From Streptosporangium sp. NBC_01495 (lineage in GTDB: Bacteria > Actinomycetota > Actinomycetes > Streptosporangiales > Streptosporangiaceae): DNA of 64,000 nucleotides. Under the pieces are notes generated by a model. It did not search any database and was not told the origin of the DNA. It was given only the letters and a program-made list of their open reading frames with translations. Positions 24,127 to 32,728 of the stretch are shown piece by piece. The translations under genes were made by a program, and so were the position numbers. Within the stretch, counting starts at the first letter, position 1. Each line of letters opens with the position of its first letter. The stretch spans positions 10,664,001-10,728,000 of the forward strand of contig NZ_CP109430.1 in the NCBI RefSeq assembly GCF_036250735.1, given 5' to 3'.

Positions 24127-25770
24127 TCACATGCTGGGACGGGTTGAGTCGGCCTCGTGGGTCATCTCCTCCAGGTGCTTCATGACCTCGTCCACCTTGA
24201 CGACCCCCGGCCGGTGGCGCCGGTGGCCGGCTCCGCCGAGCTGCCAGGGGCGCGGGCCGGCCGGGGGCCGGTATTCGACGCCGAGCGCGTCGAGGCGGCC
24301 CAGATGCGCCTCCAGCCGGGCGTCGAACCCGGTCCCGGCCGAGCCCGACCAGGCGACCTCGGCCAGCGCGCACCCCCGGGGCCAGGCGCGGTAGTCCACC
24401 GCGCGCCCGTCGGGCAGCCGCTCGCTCCACAGCTGGAACTGCGCCCCGAGCACGTGCTCCCGCTCCTCGGCCGTCCACGACTCCGGCGCCGGGGCGTAGG
24501 CGGCGACGTCGGAAACGGTGATCGCGTCGCCGATCGCCACGGGCTCCTCCTCGGAGGAGGCCTCGGCGTAGTCGAAGTACAGCGGGAAGACCGGGGTCTG
24601 CACCACGTCGTGCCCGGCGGCGGCGGCGCGCCTGGCCACCCCCGGCCCGCGCCAGGGCATCACGATCGTGTCGGGCCTGAGCATGCCGCTGACGAACGCC
24701 TCGTCCCACACCACCGCCCTGCTGCCACGCTCGGCCAGCTCGTCCGCGAGCCGGCGCAGGAACCAGGCGTGCAGGTCGCTCACGCCCTCCAGCCCCAGCT
24801 CCGCCTGGAACGCGACGATCTCGGGGGAGTCGGCCCAGTCGTCGAGCACGCATTCGTCCCCGCCGATGTGGACGTACGGGGTCTCGCCCAGCGCTCCCAC
24901 GATCTCTTCGATCACGCCGGTCAGGAAGTCGATCGTCTCCGGCAGCGGGGACAGGATCGCGGGGGAGATGCCCCAGCGTTCCAGGACCGTGAAGGGCTCC
25001 GGCCGGCGGCCGCCGGTGGCGCGGGCGTCGAACTCGGGGTAGGCGGCGAGGATCGCCGAGGCGTGTCCCGGTACGTCGATCTCGGGCACGACCGTCACGG
25101 CGCGGGTCCGCGCGTAGGCACCGATCTCGGCGAGGTCCTCCAGCGTGTAGTAGCCGCCGTGCGGTACGTCGTCGAAGGTGAGGTCCTCCCGGTAGTAGCT
25201 GGTGGTCGTGCGCGGGCGGTGCGCGCCCACCTCGTGCAGCCGCGGGTGCCGGCGGCTCTCGACCCGCCACCCCTGGTCGTCCACCAGGTGCAGGTGGAGG
25301 CGGTTCAGCTTGTGGACCGCCATGATGTCGACCATCCTGAACACCTCGCGCTTGGGCATGAAGTGCCGTGCCACGTCGAGGTGCACCCCGCGCCAGGCGA
25401 ACCGGGGCGCGTCCCGCACCTGGCCGAGGGGGACGCTCCAGCTCACCCCGGCACCGGCCACCGCGCGGAACGCCGCCGCGGGCAGCAGCTGCCGCAGCGT
25501 CTGGCCCGCGTAGAAGGCGCCGGCCCGGTCTCCGGCCGCGATCCGCACGCCCCCGCCCGTCACGTCCAGGACGTACGCCTCGGCGCCGAGTGAGGCGTCG
25601 GACTCCACCGTGATCGTCCCCGCCTCGCCGGGGCGCGGGTCGAGTACGGCGAGCGCGAGGCGTACGGCGTCGACCAGCTCGGCGGGACCGGAGACGACGA
25701 CTCCGTGGGGAAGGCCGAGGAAACCGCTGGCAGGTGTGAAAGCGGAGGGGAACGGCAGGAGGTCAGTCAT
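24127..25770 (-). CDS. GH20 beta-N-acetylhexosaminidase
   Basis: 547 aa. The N-terminal GH20b domain (about 1-115) is followed by the (beta/alpha)8 catalytic domain beginning FAWRGVHLDVARHFMP. The catalytic Asp-Glu pair lies in YVHIGGDEC near residue 305; NRLHLHLVDDQGWRVE and VVPEIDVPGHASA shape the active site, and LGAQFQLWSE near the end carries the conserved Trp-x-Glu. It releases terminal GlcNAc/GalNAc from chitin, chitobiose or wall fragments by substrate-assisted catalysis. No signal peptide, so probably cytoplasmic degradation of imported GlcNAc oligomers. The start codon sits in a palindrome at 25769. Confidence 0.93.
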   Translation of the reverse strand: MTDLLPFPSAFTPASGFLGLPHGVVVSGPAELVDAVRLALAVLDPRPGEAGTITVESDASLGAEAYVLDVTGGGVRIAAGDRAGAFYAGQTLRQLLPAAAFRAVAGAGVSWSVPLGQVRDAPRFAWRGVHLDVARHFMPKREVFRMVDIMAVHKLNRLHLHLVDDQGWRVESRRHPRLHEVGAHRPRTTTSYYREDLTFDDVPHGGYYTLEDLAEIGAYARTRAVTVVPEIDVPGHASAILAAYPEFDARATGGRRPEPFTVLERWGISPAILSPLPETIDFLTGVIEEIVGALGETPYVHIGGDECVLDDWADSPEIVAFQAELGLEGVSDLHAWFLRRLADELAERGSRAVVWDEAFVSGMLRPDTIVMPWRGPGVARRAAAAGHDVVQTPVFPLYFDYAEASSEEEPVAIGDAITVSDVAAYAPAPESWTAEEREHVLGAQFQLWSERLPDGRAVDYRAWPRGCALAEVAWSGSAGTGFDARLEAHLGRLDALGVEYRPPAGPRPWQLGGAGHRRHRPGVVKVDEVMKHLEEMTHEADSTRPSM

Positions 25771-25782
25771 GGTTTAAATCAT
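25769..25782. promoter_or_regulatory. 14-bp palindrome over the GH20 start codon
   Basis: ATGGTTTAAATCAT is a near-perfect inverted repeat (one mismatch pair) that includes the GH20 start codon. It lies between the divergent GH20 gene and the gene at 25890. No Shine-Dalgarno is visible, so the mRNA may be leaderless. A repressor here would block initiation; it does not match the DasR consensus closely. Confidence 0.45.
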
Positions 25783-25889
25783 TCCAAATCACCAGAGAAA
25801 TAAGCCCTTTAGGCTGGCGAGCCCGGACACGGAACCAAGAACCGCCCAAGTACCGCGCGGGAGAACCGGGGGAGACCTCTCGCGCGGAC

Positions 25890-27446
25890 ATGCTGCTGCT
25901 CATGTTCCAAGCGTCCAGGCACCCGGCCCGCACACCACTGGCGATCCTGGTGACGATACCGGTGGCGATCATGCTGGTCGCCGGGTGTTCCGCCGCCGTC
26001 GAACGCCCCGCCGATCCGCCCACGCCCACGCCCACGCCCTCGGCGTCCTCCTCCGCGGTGCGGAGCGCCGAGGGGGACAACGCCACCGTGGCGGAGAACG
26101 CCAGGGAGGGCGATCCCGGCTGGCGGGTGCGCCGGCGCGGCGCCGAGCACGAGATCGAGGGCTTCGCCGACCGGGTGAGCGTGCTGCCGGGCCAGAGTTT
26201 CCGGCTGTACGTCTCGACCACCGCCGGCCGCTACACCGCCAGGGCCTTCCGGATGGGCTGGTACGGCGGGGCCGGGGCCAGGCAGGTCTGGCGGGCGACC
26301 GGACTGCCCGGTACGAGGCAGGCTCCGCCCAGGACGATCGCCGCCACCGGGACGGTGACCGCCGCCCACTGGAAGCCCGGACCCGAGGTGGACACCTCGG
26401 GGTGGCCCGAGGGCTCCTACCTGATCCGGCTGGACGCCGCCGGCGGGGGACAGCGATACGTTCCCCTCACCGTCAGGTCCGCCTCCACCCGGGGGCGCCT
26501 GGTCATCGTCAACGCGGTCACCACCTGGCAGGCGTACAACGACTGGGGCGGCCGCAGCCTCTACACGGGCCCCGGCGGCTTCGAGGGCAGGTCCCGGGCG
26601 GTCAGCTTCGACCGCCCGTACGACACCTCGGGAGCGCGACTCTTCCTGGACATGGAGCGCGACGCCATCGAGCTCGCCGAGCGCCGAGGCGTACCGCTCG
26701 CCTACGTCACGAGCCTGGACCTGGACCGCGACCCGCGCATCCTCGACGGGGCCAGGGGCCTGGTGTCACTGGGCCATGACGAGTACTGGTCGCCGGGCAT
26801 GCGCCGTACCGTCGAGACCGCCCGCGACCACGGCACCAACCTCGCCTTCCTCGGCGCCAACGCCGTCTACTGGCGGGTCCGCCTCGCCGCGACGCGCCTG
26901 GGCCCGCGCCGCCTGGTGGTCTGCCACAAGGACGCCGCCGAGGACGCCCGGACGGTCCTGTGGCGCGCCACAGGCAGGCCGGAGAGCTCGCTGACCGGCC
27001 CGATGTACGACTGCTTCCCCTCCGAGTCCGCCTACGTGGTGAGGCGCCCCGGCAACTGGATCTTCAAGGGGACCGGGGTGCGGCGCGGCACCACCTTCCC
27101 CGGGATGGTGGGCGTGGAGACCGACAGGGTCGGCGCGGGCGTGCCGCGCCCGATGGAGGTCCTGTCGGTCTCCCCGGTCGACTGCGGCGGTCGCGCCACG
27201 GTCGCGCACAGCGCCTACCACACCGTGCCGAGCGGCGCCGGCGTGTTCAGCTCGGGCACGATGCGCTGGGTGTGCGCCATGCGGGGCGCCCGCTGCGGCC
27301 ACGGCGTCACGGACAAGGCCGGGGCCTTCGTCCGCAGGGCCACGGGGAACATCCTGCGGGCCTTCGCCGAGGGACCGGCCGCGCGCAGTCATCCGGCCCA
27401 CGACAACCTCGGACCCCTGGGTCTGGACGGCCCGGCGGGCCGCTGA
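25890..27446 (+). CDS. Lipoprotein with N,N-dimethylformamidase beta-subunit-like domain (DUF6605)
   Basis: 518 aa. Residues 1-35 are a lipoprotein signal (IPVAIMLVAGC; lipobox LVAGC), then a Thr/Pro/Ser linker. The body (GFADRVSVLPGQSFRLYVST, RAFRMGWYGGAGARQVW, IVNAVTTWQAYNDWGGRSLY, LVSLGHDEYWSPGMRRTVE, NLAFLGANAVYWRVRL) matches the DUF6605 region shared with the large subunit of dimethylformamidase. The family tie does not prove that activity. It should be anchored to the outside of the membrane. A -10-like TAGGCT at 25810-25815 may drive it. It is divergent from GH20. Confidence 0.78.
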   Translation: MLLLMFQASRHPARTPLAILVTIPVAIMLVAGCSAAVERPADPPTPTPTPSASSSAVRSAEGDNATVAENAREGDPGWRVRRRGAEHEIEGFADRVSVLPGQSFRLYVSTTAGRYTARAFRMGWYGGAGARQVWRATGLPGTRQAPPRTIAATGTVTAAHWKPGPEVDTSGWPEGSYLIRLDAAGGGQRYVPLTVRSASTRGRLVIVNAVTTWQAYNDWGGRSLYTGPGGFEGRSRAVSFDRPYDTSGARLFLDMERDAIELAERRGVPLAYVTSLDLDRDPRILDGARGLVSLGHDEYWSPGMRRTVETARDHGTNLAFLGANAVYWRVRLAATRLGPRRLVVCHKDAAEDARTVLWRATGRPESSLTGPMYDCFPSESAYVVRRPGNWIFKGTGVRRGTTFPGMVGVETDRVGAGVPRPMEVLSVSPVDCGGRATVAHSAYHTVPSGAGVFSSGTMRWVCAMRGARCGHGVTDKAGAFVRRATGNILRAFAEGPAARSHPAHDNLGPLGLDGPAGR

Positions 27447-27572
27447 GACGAGCCGTCCGCCCCGGCCGGGTCCGCTACGCGAGCCCGCCGGCGGGTTCCG
27501 GGGCGGGGCCGGCCGGACGGCGAGCCCGGCCCGGTCCGGGCCGCGCGGCATCCGGCGCGCTTCCCGCCCGGA

Positions 27573-28463
27573 CTACTTGAGGTACTGCTGCAACCCGTTC
27601 GCCAGGGCGAGCGCGATCCTCTGCCGGAACGCAGGCTGCTGGAACTTGGCCGCCTCGGCGGAGTTCCTCATGTTGCCCGACTCGATGAAGACCTTGGGAA
27701 CCGTGGAGAGGTTCAGGCCGCCGAGGTCGTTCCGGTAGTCGAGGGCGTCCTTGCCGATGTAGGTGGAGTACGGCAGGCCGGTGCCGCGCCTGAAGGCGTT
27801 CCGCACGTCCAGGCCGAGCTTCCTGGAGGCCTTGACCACCGGGTCGACCGGGCCGCCGATCTTCTCCGGCATGATCACGTGGAAGCCGTGGTTGGCGGGG
27901 CCCGCCCCGTCGGCGTGGACCGAGATCGCCGCGTCCGCCTTCGCCCGGTTGCCGATCGCGGCCCGCTGGGTGATGCACGGCCCGACGCCGGAGTTGCTGT
28001 CGCGGGTCAGCTTCACCGTCGCGCCACGGCTCTTCAGGATCTTGGCCAGACGCTGCGAGACGTCCCAGGTGAAGGCCGCCTCGCTGTAGCCGTTGTCGGT
28101 GGCGGTGCCCGTGGTGTCACAGGCCTTCGACTGGGTCAGGACGTTGACCTGCTTGTTGATCTCTGCGGGGTGGCGGTAGTTCTGCCCGTTGTGGCCCGGG
28201 TCGATGACCACGACCTTGCCGCTGAGCGGCTTGTCGCTCTGGCCGCTCTGGCCTGCGGCGGGACTCGGCGTGGGGTCGCTCGCCGCGCCGGCCGCCGGGC
28301 GGGCCGGGGCGTCGGCCGCCGGAGCCGCCGCGGTGCCGGCGGCGGGAGGGACGGGCCCGCGCGTCCGCGCGAGGTCCGCGCCCGCGGCGGTACCGCCGCA
28401 GGCGGCGACGCCGAGTCCGCACAGGACAAGGGTCGCCGCGAGTGCTTTGCCGGTCACGCTCAT
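27573..28463 (-). CDS. N-acetylmuramoyl-L-alanine amidase (Amidase_3), lipoprotein
   Basis: 296 aa from ATG 28463. Lipoprotein signal ending in GLGVAAC, then an Ala/Pro-rich linker of about 55 residues. The Zn amidase domain shows VVVIDPGHNG (first Zn His), GYSEAAFTWDVSQ (Glu), ISVHADG (second Zn His) and VFIESGNMRN (catalytic Glu). It cuts the MurNAc-L-Ala amide bond of peptidoglycan at the outer face of the membrane, for division or wall turnover. Two Cys (ACDTTG, GPC) may form a disulfide. It is a single gene, convergent with the DUF6605 gene. Confidence 0.93.
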   Translation of the reverse strand: MSVTGKALAATLVLCGLGVAACGGTAAGADLARTRGPVPPAAGTAAAPAADAPARPAAGAASDPTPSPAAGQSGQSDKPLSGKVVVIDPGHNGQNYRHPAEINKQVNVLTQSKACDTTGTATDNGYSEAAFTWDVSQRLAKILKSRGATVKLTRDSNSGVGPCITQRAAIGNRAKADAAISVHADGAGPANHGFHVIMPEKIGGPVDPVVKASRKLGLDVRNAFRRGTGLPYSTYIGKDALDYRNDLGGLNLSTVPKVFIESGNMRNSAEAAKFQQPAFRQRIALALANGLQQYLK

Positions 28464-28552
28464 CGCCCCCAAGGAAGTCGTCAGCCACCCAACCTACGTG
28501 GCCCGGACGCGTGTTTCGGCCGTTGTCGCGATATGTGCAGGCCCGTCACGAG

Positions 28553-28670
28553 GCGTGATGTGCTCTCCCGTCACGGGACGCGGTATGTGCCCACCTGGGA
28601 ACAGGAGACGGTATGTGCCCACCTGGGAGCGGGAGGCGGCATGTGCCCATCCGTACCGGGAGACATGCCC
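28553..28670. repeat. 28-bp tandem repeat, about 4 copies
   Basis: Units begin near 28553, 28581, 28609 and 28637, with a fifth partial near 28664. The common core is CGGTATGTGCCCACCTGGGA followed by a purine-rich RCRGGAG. It lies in the 215-bp gap between the amidase start and the next gene; 28 bp is not codon-compatible. Confidence 0.8.
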
Positions 28671-28678
28671 ACTCGCCG

Positions 28679-28927
28679 TCACCAGGCGTGCTCGCCGACC
28701 TCCTGCTTCTGCAGGAGCGAGGCGAGCTCCCTGGCGTCCTCGGCGTCCAGCCCGAGGACCACGCGCGGCCGTCCCCACGGGTGGTCGATCGAATGGGCCA
28801 CGTAGCTGGCCACGGACTCGGCTCCGGCGTCGCCGTTGCGGCCCCGGGCGGCCCGCCAGTGCGCCCACGCCCGCTCAAGCTCGGCCGCGGCCCGCTGGGC
28901 GCATGACACCAGTTCCGGATCACGCAT
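28679..28927 (-). CDS. Small hypothetical protein
   Basis: 82 aa from ATG 28927, with GAGGGGGG 5 nt upstream. Two amphipathic helices (DPELVSCAQRAAAELERAWAHWR and ESVASYVAHSIDHPWGRPR) are followed by RVVLGLDAEDARELASLLQKQEV. No signal, membrane segment or known domain; I do not recognise it. The tidy Shine-Dalgarno and biased codon third positions support a real gene. It is transcribed toward the amidase, separated by the 28-bp repeats. Confidence 0.6.
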   Translation of the reverse strand: MRDPELVSCAQRAAAELERAWAHWRAARGRNGDAGAESVASYVAHSIDHPWGRPRVVLGLDAEDARELASLLQKQEVGEHAW

Positions 28928-29010
28928 TGTTACCCCCCTCGTCTCGGCCAGAGTCAACACCGGCGGCGCGTCGCCGTCCGCGATGTTGACCGTGTTTTGG
29001 GGAGGCCATG

Positions 29011-29049
29011 GAGCCTGCCTGGGCGTGATGTAACGCTCCAGGCAGGCTC
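29011..29049. terminator. Hairpin at the 3' end of the LacI-family gene
   Basis: Outer 12-bp perfect stem 29011-29022/29038-29049 plus an inner GCGT/ACGC stem. It abuts the TAA of the LacI-type gene (29051-29053) and is followed by TTT on the plus strand. Confidence 0.7.
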
Positions 29050-29050
29050 T

Positions 29051-30139
29051 TTACCGTTCGGCGGGGCTCGTGCTGTTCCGTACGACCAGCTGTGGCGCGA
29101 CCTGGCGCAGGCGCGAGGCCTTGCCGGGGTCGCCGATCCGGTCGTTCAGCAGCGCCGCGGCGGAGCGTCCCATGGCGCGGCGGGGCTGGTCCACGGTGGT
29201 CAGCGAGATCGGCTGGGTCCCCGCGCGGTGGATGTTGTCGTACCCGACCACGGACAGGTCCTCGGGAACCCGCAGGCCCAGCTCGGCGGCCGCGGAGAGC
29301 ACGCCCATGGCCACCCGGTCGTTGGCGGCGAAGATCGCTGTGGGCCGGGGGTCACGCGTGAGCAGGCTGCGCGCCGCCCTGGCGCCGCCCTCCTCGCTGG
29401 ACTCGCCCTCCTCGACCATGATGTACGGCGCCAGGGAGTGCCTGCGCATCGCGACCAGGTAGCCCTCGCACCGGAAGCGCCCGGAGGAGATGCCCGCGGC
29501 CTCGATGTGGGCGATCCTGCGGTGACCGAGCTCCACGAGGTGGTCGACGGCCAGGCGGGCGCCGAGCTGGTCGTCGTCGACGACGATGTCCACGCCGCCG
29601 AGGTCGATGTCGCGCTCGCCCACCACCACGGTCGGCGTGTAGCCGGTGGCCTCGATGAGCGTCCCGCTGGTGGGCGCGATACCGAGCAGGACGAGCCCGT
29701 CGACGCGCAGTTCGAGGAACGCCTCGACCGCCTCGTCCTCGAAGGCGGGGTCCCACTGGCTGTTGCCGATGAGAAGCCTCAGCCCGTCGCCGTGCAGGCT
29801 CTCCTGCAGGCCGTCCAGGAACTCCGCGTAGAACGGGTTGTGCAGGTCGGCGACGAGCGCCCCGACCAGGTGGGTACGGCCCTCGACCAGGCTGCGCGCG
29901 ACGGCGTTGGGCCGGTAACCGAGGTCTCTGGCCGCCTGGAGCACGGCCTGCCTGCGATGTTCACTGACGTGGGGCGACCCGCGCAGGACGAGCGAGACCA
30001 GTGATTTGGAGACACCGGCTCGTTCTGCCACGTTGCGGATCGTGGGTCTCGGGCGTGGCCCGCCGCCCCCGTCGGACAAGACGGGTTCGGCGAACCCGCG
30101 GGCTCGGGTGACGGTGGTGTTGACCGGCGGTCCTGACAT
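29051..30139 (-). CDS. LacI/GalR-family transcriptional regulator
   Basis: 362 aa from ATG 30139 with GGGGGAG 4 nt upstream. About 30 residues precede the HTH (TIRNVAERAGVSKSLVSLVLRG), longer than usual. The hinge helix YRPNAVARSLVEGRTHLVG and a full periplasmic-binding-like sensor domain follow (ALVADLHNPFYAEFLDGL, VDGLVLLGIAP, AIFAANDRVAMGVL, SVVGYDNIHRAG). It likely represses a sugar-uptake or polysaccharide gene set in response to a sugar. No transport genes flank it; the GH20 gene 4 kb away is one possible target (inference). Confidence 0.9.
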   Translation of the reverse strand: MSGPPVNTTVTRARGFAEPVLSDGGGGPRPRPTIRNVAERAGVSKSLVSLVLRGSPHVSEHRRQAVLQAARDLGYRPNAVARSLVEGRTHLVGALVADLHNPFYAEFLDGLQESLHGDGLRLLIGNSQWDPAFEDEAVEAFLELRVDGLVLLGIAPTSGTLIEATGYTPTVVVGERDIDLGGVDIVVDDDQLGARLAVDHLVELGHRRIAHIEAAGISSGRFRCEGYLVAMRRHSLAPYIMVEEGESSEEGGARAARSLLTRDPRPTAIFAANDRVAMGVLSAAAELGLRVPEDLSVVGYDNIHRAGTQPISLTTVDQPRRAMGRSAAALLNDRIGDPGKASRLRQVAPQLVVRNSTSPAER

Positions 30140-30261
30140 GGCTCTCCCCCGCGATGGTGGATGGGCACCTGTCACTCAAAACGATCGAGTTCCGAATGGG
30201 GTACGGCTTGTGCGGAAGGGAACTGCGATCTTGACCAAGCCGCCGGGCGAAACGGCTCCGA

Positions 30262-30267
30262 TAGTCT
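30262..30267 (+). promoter_or_regulatory. -10 box TAGTCT of a probable leaderless TetR transcript
   Basis: TAGTCT ends 7 nt before GTG 30275, with no Shine-Dalgarno. Confidence 0.4.
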
Positions 30268-30274
30268 TCAGGGT

Positions 30275-31000
30275 GTGGGGTCGACATCCGAAGCCGCCGA
30301 GCGGGCGAAACCCGTGGCGGGGGGCGTGCGACCGACGCGGCGCAGGCTCAGTGTCGACCGGCGCCGCGAGGAGCTCATGGCGGCGGCCCTGGAGCTGTTC
30401 AGCAGGCGTGACGCCGAACACGTGTCGATCGACGACGTGGCCTCCGAGGCCGGCGCGTCGCGGGCACTGGTCTACCACTACTTCGGCGGCAAGCAGGAGC
30501 TCTACGTCGCCGCGCTGAGGAGCGCCGCGGCCCAGCTGGAGGCCAGGCTCGGACCCCGGGGGATCGGCACTCCGCTGGACGAGCTGGCCGGGGGCCTCAC
30601 CCGATACTTCGACTTCGTCGAGGAGCACGCGGCGGGCTTCGCCGCGCTGCTCAGGGGCGGTCCCGCCAATCGCAGCGGCGAGATCGGGGAGGTCGTCGAC
30701 TCGGTCAGGCGCCGGCTGCTCAGGCTGATCATGAAGCAGCTGCGGGTCGAGGAGCCGGGGCCCGCGCTCCGGGTCGCGCTGCGCTCGTGGATCGCCTCCG
30801 TCGAGACCGCGGGCCTCGACTGGCTGGAGCGCCGCGACATCGAGCGGCCGGCGCTGGAGCGGATGCTGATCGGTCAGATGACGGCGCTGCTCGGCGTGGC
30901 GGCCGAACACGACGCGCACGTCGGCGAGTTGCTGGACGGCCTGGTCAGAGACCGGGCGAGCCGCCCCACGGGCCAGGAGAGGCCCGGGGCGGACGGCTGA
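30275..31000 (+). CDS. TetR-family transcriptional regulator
   Basis: 241 aa from GTG 30275 (leaderless; see -10 box). The HTH is in residues about 30-75 (RREELMAAALELFSRRDAEHVSIDDVASEAGASRALVYHYFGGKQELY, split over helices 1-3), the canonical TetR pattern. The C-terminal ligand-binding domain is all-helical (LDELAGGLTRYFDFVEEHAAGFAALLRGG). It is divergent from the LacI gene with a 135-bp gap, so either may control the other. No transporter or enzyme is directly adjacent to suggest its effector. Confidence 0.88.
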   Translation: MGSTSEAAERAKPVAGGVRPTRRRLSVDRRREELMAAALELFSRRDAEHVSIDDVASEAGASRALVYHYFGGKQELYVAALRSAAAQLEARLGPRGIGTPLDELAGGLTRYFDFVEEHAAGFAALLRGGPANRSGEIGEVVDSVRRRLLRLIMKQLRVEEPGPALRVALRSWIASVETAGLDWLERRDIERPALERMLIGQMTALLGVAAEHDAHVGELLDGLVRDRASRPTGQERPGADG

Positions 31001-31168
31001 CAGGGCTCCTCGGGGCACTGCCGGGCCCTTCGGGAGCGTGTGCCGGAGGGCGGGGTAGGTGCTGGGGCGGCGCCGGGCGGGCGACGCCGCTCCCCACAAA
31101 CCCGTGTGGCCTACACGCTCAAAGAGTGAGCGCGCACCAATCCCCCTAGGTCAGTGACGGCCCCCGTC

Positions 31169-31372
31169 TTACTCTGAGCGCTGCTGCGGAATCCCCGCGA
31201 GCAGTGCGCGAACCTCAGTCTCCCGGTACCGGCGGTGTCCACCCAGGGTGCGGATGGACGTCAACTTGCCCGCCTTCGCCCACCGGGTCACGGTCTTGGG
31301 ATCGACGCGGAACATGGTTGCGACCTCCGCCGGGGTGAGCAGCGGCTCTGCCTCGGGTGTACGAGCTGACAT
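31169..31372 (-). CDS. bldC: Developmental regulator BldC (MerR-like HTH)
   Basis: 67 aa, a complete BldC: LLTPAEVATMFRVDPKTVTRWAKAGKLTSIRTLGGHRRY gives the winged HTH (split here by family blocks, residues 10-50), followed by a short tail EVRALLAGIPQQRSE. BldC binds direct repeats head-to-tail and holds Streptomyces in vegetative growth until sporulation. GGAGGAGAGG lies about 8 nt before ATG 31372. It sits in the conserved bldC / conserved protein / vdh / DUF3073 / purM / purF block. Confidence 0.95.
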   Translation of the reverse strand: MSARTPEAEPLLTPAEVATMFRVDPKTVTRWAKAGKLTSIRTLGGHRRYRETEVRALLAGIPQQRSE

Positions 31373-31690
31373 TTGTGCGGCCTCTCCTCCATGTGGACCG
31401 GCGACAGCGATCCTGCGACTTGACGCTTGTCACGGATGTCCGCCTATGGCCCTTGCGTGCGGCTGTTTGGGCCATATGCGGCATCACCCGATGTGACCAT
31501 ACAGCCACGTAGAGCGATTGGCGAGCCTTTGAGCGACTCATCTCTCTTGTGCACGTGTTGTTGTCACGCTCGGTGATTCTAGCGACACGTTTCGTGGTAT
31601 CGCAGTGAAAACGGCAAACTACTCAGTTCGTAGGTGCATCCCCGGTCATCGACGGACCTACTTACGCAGGTCGAAGGGATGATTTGCGAC
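31373..31690 (-). promoter_or_regulatory. Leader/promoter region of bldC
   Basis: 318 bp with no ORF. A good -10 box TAGAAT (minus strand; plus-strand 31576-31581) would give a 5' leader of about 200 nt for bldC; its -35 is weak. No terminator is visible after the upstream same-strand gene, so read-through is possible. Confidence 0.4.
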
Positions 31691-32548
31691 TCAGTTTGCT
31701 GATTCGAGAAGTTGTATTGATCGCCAGCGGAGGATGACGCGCTGGTACATGGCGAACGCCAGTTCTTCCTCGCCTTTTTCCAGACCTGTCAGCGCCGCCG
31801 CGAGCTCCGCCACGGATTCGTCGGCCTGGAGTGTCTCGTCGTCCATGAGGTTGACGATGCCGCCGTAGTCCAGCTCGACCAGCGAGTGCGGGTGGAACTC
31901 CTCCAGCCAGCGCGCCACGTCCTCGACCTCGGCGGTGACCGAGACCTCGCCCACCTGCCTCCTGATGATCTGCAGGGCCCGGGCGCTGCGGCGCCTGGCA
32001 TGGGCCATGGACGTGACGTAGATCAGGTTGCGCGTGGTGGTCGTGCCCCCCTGCCCCTCGCCGCCGTCGATGACGAGCCAGCGCTCGTTGCCGTCGAAGG
32101 GGACGAACCACGAGGTCGGAACGTGCCATGTGGAGCCGCGGATGTGGGTGCGCAGCGCGGCGGAGTCGGTGCGGCGCTTGAACCGGTCGAAGTCGTCGGC
32201 CGTCTGCTTCGCGACGGCGGGCGGGACGAAACGCTCCATCAGCTTGGGCGGGGTCGCCCCGCGAAAGCGTGAGAAGGCGAGCCACGACCTCAGCCTGCTC
32301 TGCCACGGGCAGACGTACAGGACCTCCTCCACGCGCCTCAGATAGGCGTTGGGGCTCTCCTGGACGGGTGCCGGGGCCGGCGGCACCCCGAGGAGGCGTC
32401 GCACCGCCTCGCCGTGTTCGGCGTGGAGGGCGCTCGCTCGGCGCGGTCGGTCGGCCGTCTCGGCGTAGGCGGTCCACGAGACGCGCTCCGCCGGGGCGAA
32501 CGCGACCAGCGGTTCGTAGACGCGGAGGTACGCGGCATAGGGCAGCAC
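31691..32548 (-). CDS. Conserved actinobacterial protein beside bldC
   Basis: 285 aa, no signal peptide or membrane helix. Recognisable blocks: YLRVYEPLVAFAPAERVSW near the start, ESPNAYLRRVEEVLYVCPWQSRLRSW, PTSWFVPFDGNERWLV, YVTSMAHARRRSARALQIIRR and HSLVELDYGGIVNLMDDE. The same gene lies between bldC and valine dehydrogenase in Streptomyces (from memory). The biochemical function is unknown, but long-range conservation beside bldC suggests a housekeeping or developmental role. ATG 32548 lacks a strong Shine-Dalgarno. Confidence 0.82.
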   Translation of the reverse strand: MLPYAAYLRVYEPLVAFAPAERVSWTAYAETADRPRRASALHAEHGEAVRRLLGVPPAPAPVQESPNAYLRRVEEVLYVCPWQSRLRSWLAFSRFRGATPPKLMERFVPPAVAKQTADDFDRFKRRTDSAALRTHIRGSTWHVPTSWFVPFDGNERWLVIDGGEGQGGTTTTRNLIYVTSMAHARRRSARALQIIRRQVGEVSVTAEVEDVARWLEEFHPHSLVELDYGGIVNLMDDETLQADESVAELAAALTGLEKGEEELAFAMYQRVILRWRSIQLLESAN

Positions 32549-32728
32549 GACCGCATCGTGTCACGAAGGACCGGCCGTTGTCCGTAGCGGGCCCGCTTCC
32601 GCGGTGGCCGTCTCGGACACTGAGATGGGACGTTCGCGCACGTCGTCCCCGTTACGGACTTGTGGTTACGCTGAGGGTGATCTCCGCCGCGACGGAGCGG
32701 CGGGAACGGACGACTGGGAGTCACCACA

